Below, one piece after another: positions 63,046-64,000 of a DNA stretch of 64,000 nt (position 1 is the stretch's first letter; each line of letters starts with the position of its first letter). Location of the stretch: the NCBI RefSeq assembly GCF_047159865.1, contig NZ_AP038804.1, forward strand, positions 806,001-870,000, read 5' to 3'. The DNA is from JAIOSF01 sp047159865 (GTDB taxonomy: Bacteria > Campylobacterota > Campylobacteria > Campylobacterales > Arcobacteraceae). The position numbers were made by a program, and so were the translations under genes. The notes beneath the pieces were generated by a model that was not told where the DNA came from, ran no database searches, and worked only from the letters and a program-made list of their open reading frames with translations.

Positions 63046-64000
63046 AGATTACTTTTAATAAAATTTTGTAACTCTTCCATAGACTCTTGAACAATCAATT
63101 GATCTTTCCCTTCCAATAGAAGTCTGATTTTATTTTCCGTTCCAGAATATCTAATGAGATCTCGTAATCCTAAAGATCGAAACTTTTGGAGTAAGTCATC
63201 AAGCCCTTTAATATTTTCTAATGGTGTTTTCTCTTCTACCATTAAATTTTTAAGGATTTGAGGATATAACTCAAAAGGATTTAACACTTCACTAGCTTTC
63301 TTTCCACTACATAAAATCATTGCAATTACTTGCAATGCAGATGCTAATCCATCTCCAGTTTTAGCAACATCAGAAAAAATAATATGACCACTTTGCTCAC
63401 CACCAAAGTTAATTTTTTCATTTTTCATAATCTCTAAAACATATTTATCACCAACATTAGAACGGTGAAGTTTTATACCGTTAGCTTCGAGATAATCTTC
63501 TAATGCTTTGTTACTCATCACAGTAGTCACACAACCTTCACCTTGTAGTAGATTATGATTCTTAAGATATACAGCCATCGCACCGATAAGTTTATCCCCA
63601 TCAATAACATCACCATTTTCATCAACAACAACAAGTCTATCAGCATCACCATCAAGTGCAATACCTATATCAGCTCTATATTCAGAAACAAGTTTACCAA
63701 GGGCTTTTGGATGTAATGCTCCACACCCTTCATTGATATTAAAACCATCTGGTTTATCATTTACAACAATTACATCCGCACCTAGCTCTTCAAAAATTGT
63801 AGGACCAACTTTATAAGCAGCTCCATTTGCACAGTCTAAAACAATTCTCATATCATTTAGTGTTAACTCTTTTGGAAAAGAACTTTTAATCGAAACAATA
63901 TATCGTCCGATTACATCATCAATTCTTTTTGCTTTTCCTATCTCTCTACCTGTGCATTGAGAAGAGATAAGCAAGTCTTTATTAAAAAAAATATTTTCTA
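63039..64000 (-). CDS. glmM: phosphoglucosamine mutase (partial, 5' end beyond the window)
   Basis: Converts glucosamine-6-phosphate to glucosamine-1-phosphate for UDP-GlcNAc and peptidoglycan. The window holds about the last 320 of ~445 residues; the frame stays open to base 64000. The metal loop is ALDGDADRLVVVDENG, and GEQSGHI and RYSGTENKIRLLLEG (sugar and phosphate loops) are intact. The catalytic Ser segment lies outside. The apparent TTG start at 63974 is not the real start. lspA follows with overlap. Confidence 0.95.
   Translation of the reverse strand, partial: ENIFFNKDLLISSQCTGREIGKAKRIDDVIGRYIVSIKSSFPKELTLNDMRIVLDCANGAAYKVGPTIFEELGADVIVVNDKPDGFNINEGCGALHPKALGKLVSEYRADIGIALDGDADRLVVVDENGDVIDGDKLIGAMAVYLKNHNLLQGEGCVTTVMSNKALEDYLEANGIKLHRSNVGDKYVLEIMKNEKINFGGEQSGHIIFSDVAKTGDGLASALQVIAMILCSGKKASEVLNPFELYPQILKNLMVEEKTPLENIKGLDDLLQKFRSLGLRDLIRYSGTENKIRLLLEGKDQLIVQESMEELQNFIKSNLC

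Overview
The window is AT-rich, tightly packed bacterial chromosome. Gene content points to Campylobacterota (the former Epsilonproteobacteria), probably an Arcobacter-like lineage. The clues are a CheV-type chemotaxis protein, a Csd6/Pgp2-type and a Csd3-type cell-shape peptidase, a MutS7 with a fused HNH nuclease, and an aerobic aceE-aceF-lpd pyruvate dehydrogenase with its own lipoylation genes. Family placements come from reading protein motifs; no database search was run. I found no rRNA, tRNA, CRISPR array or transposase.

Layout. 1-11.9 kb: alaS, a secreted nuclease-like protein, cheV, tcdA, a Na+/H+ antiporter, yhcC, purF, dapB, lipA and an octanoyltransferase. 12.2-18.3 kb: aceE-aceF-lpd, where the lipoyl genes just upstream supply the cofactor for three lipoyl domains. 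18.4-21 kb: an orphan membrane protein, a YefM/YoeB toxin-antitoxin pair between two copies of a terminator plus trxB 3'-end repeat, then trxB. 21-37.9 kb: mostly housekeeping genes (cell-wall peptidases, mgtE, a REC-REC-PAS histidine kinase, atpB, prfB, pgeF, rlmF, dedA, DTW protein, a SagB-type oxidoreductase). 37.9-45.3 kb: two closely related NADPH-dependent FMN reductases, each behind a copy of the same 71-bp promoter segment, with an MFS transporter, a CNNM protein, a YczE-cytidylate kinase fusion, a DUF945 protein and an ADP-ribosylglycohydrolase.

45.7-53.1 kb is the accessory, conflict-like island. Three overlapping genes encode a kinase with two GHKL ATPase modules, a response regulator, and a small CHAT/caspase-like putative protease with a His68/Cys102 pair. 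They converge on a C5 DNA methyltransferase, which is followed by MutS7-HNH. The three-gene phosphorelay-to-protease operon is my best candidate for an undescribed defence or cell-suicide system.

53.4-64 kb: a TRIC-like channel, a sufBCDSE-sufT iron-sulfur operon, ilvA, an RDD protein, an MFS gene broken by an in-frame TGA, bcp, lspA and the 3' part of glmM running off the right edge.
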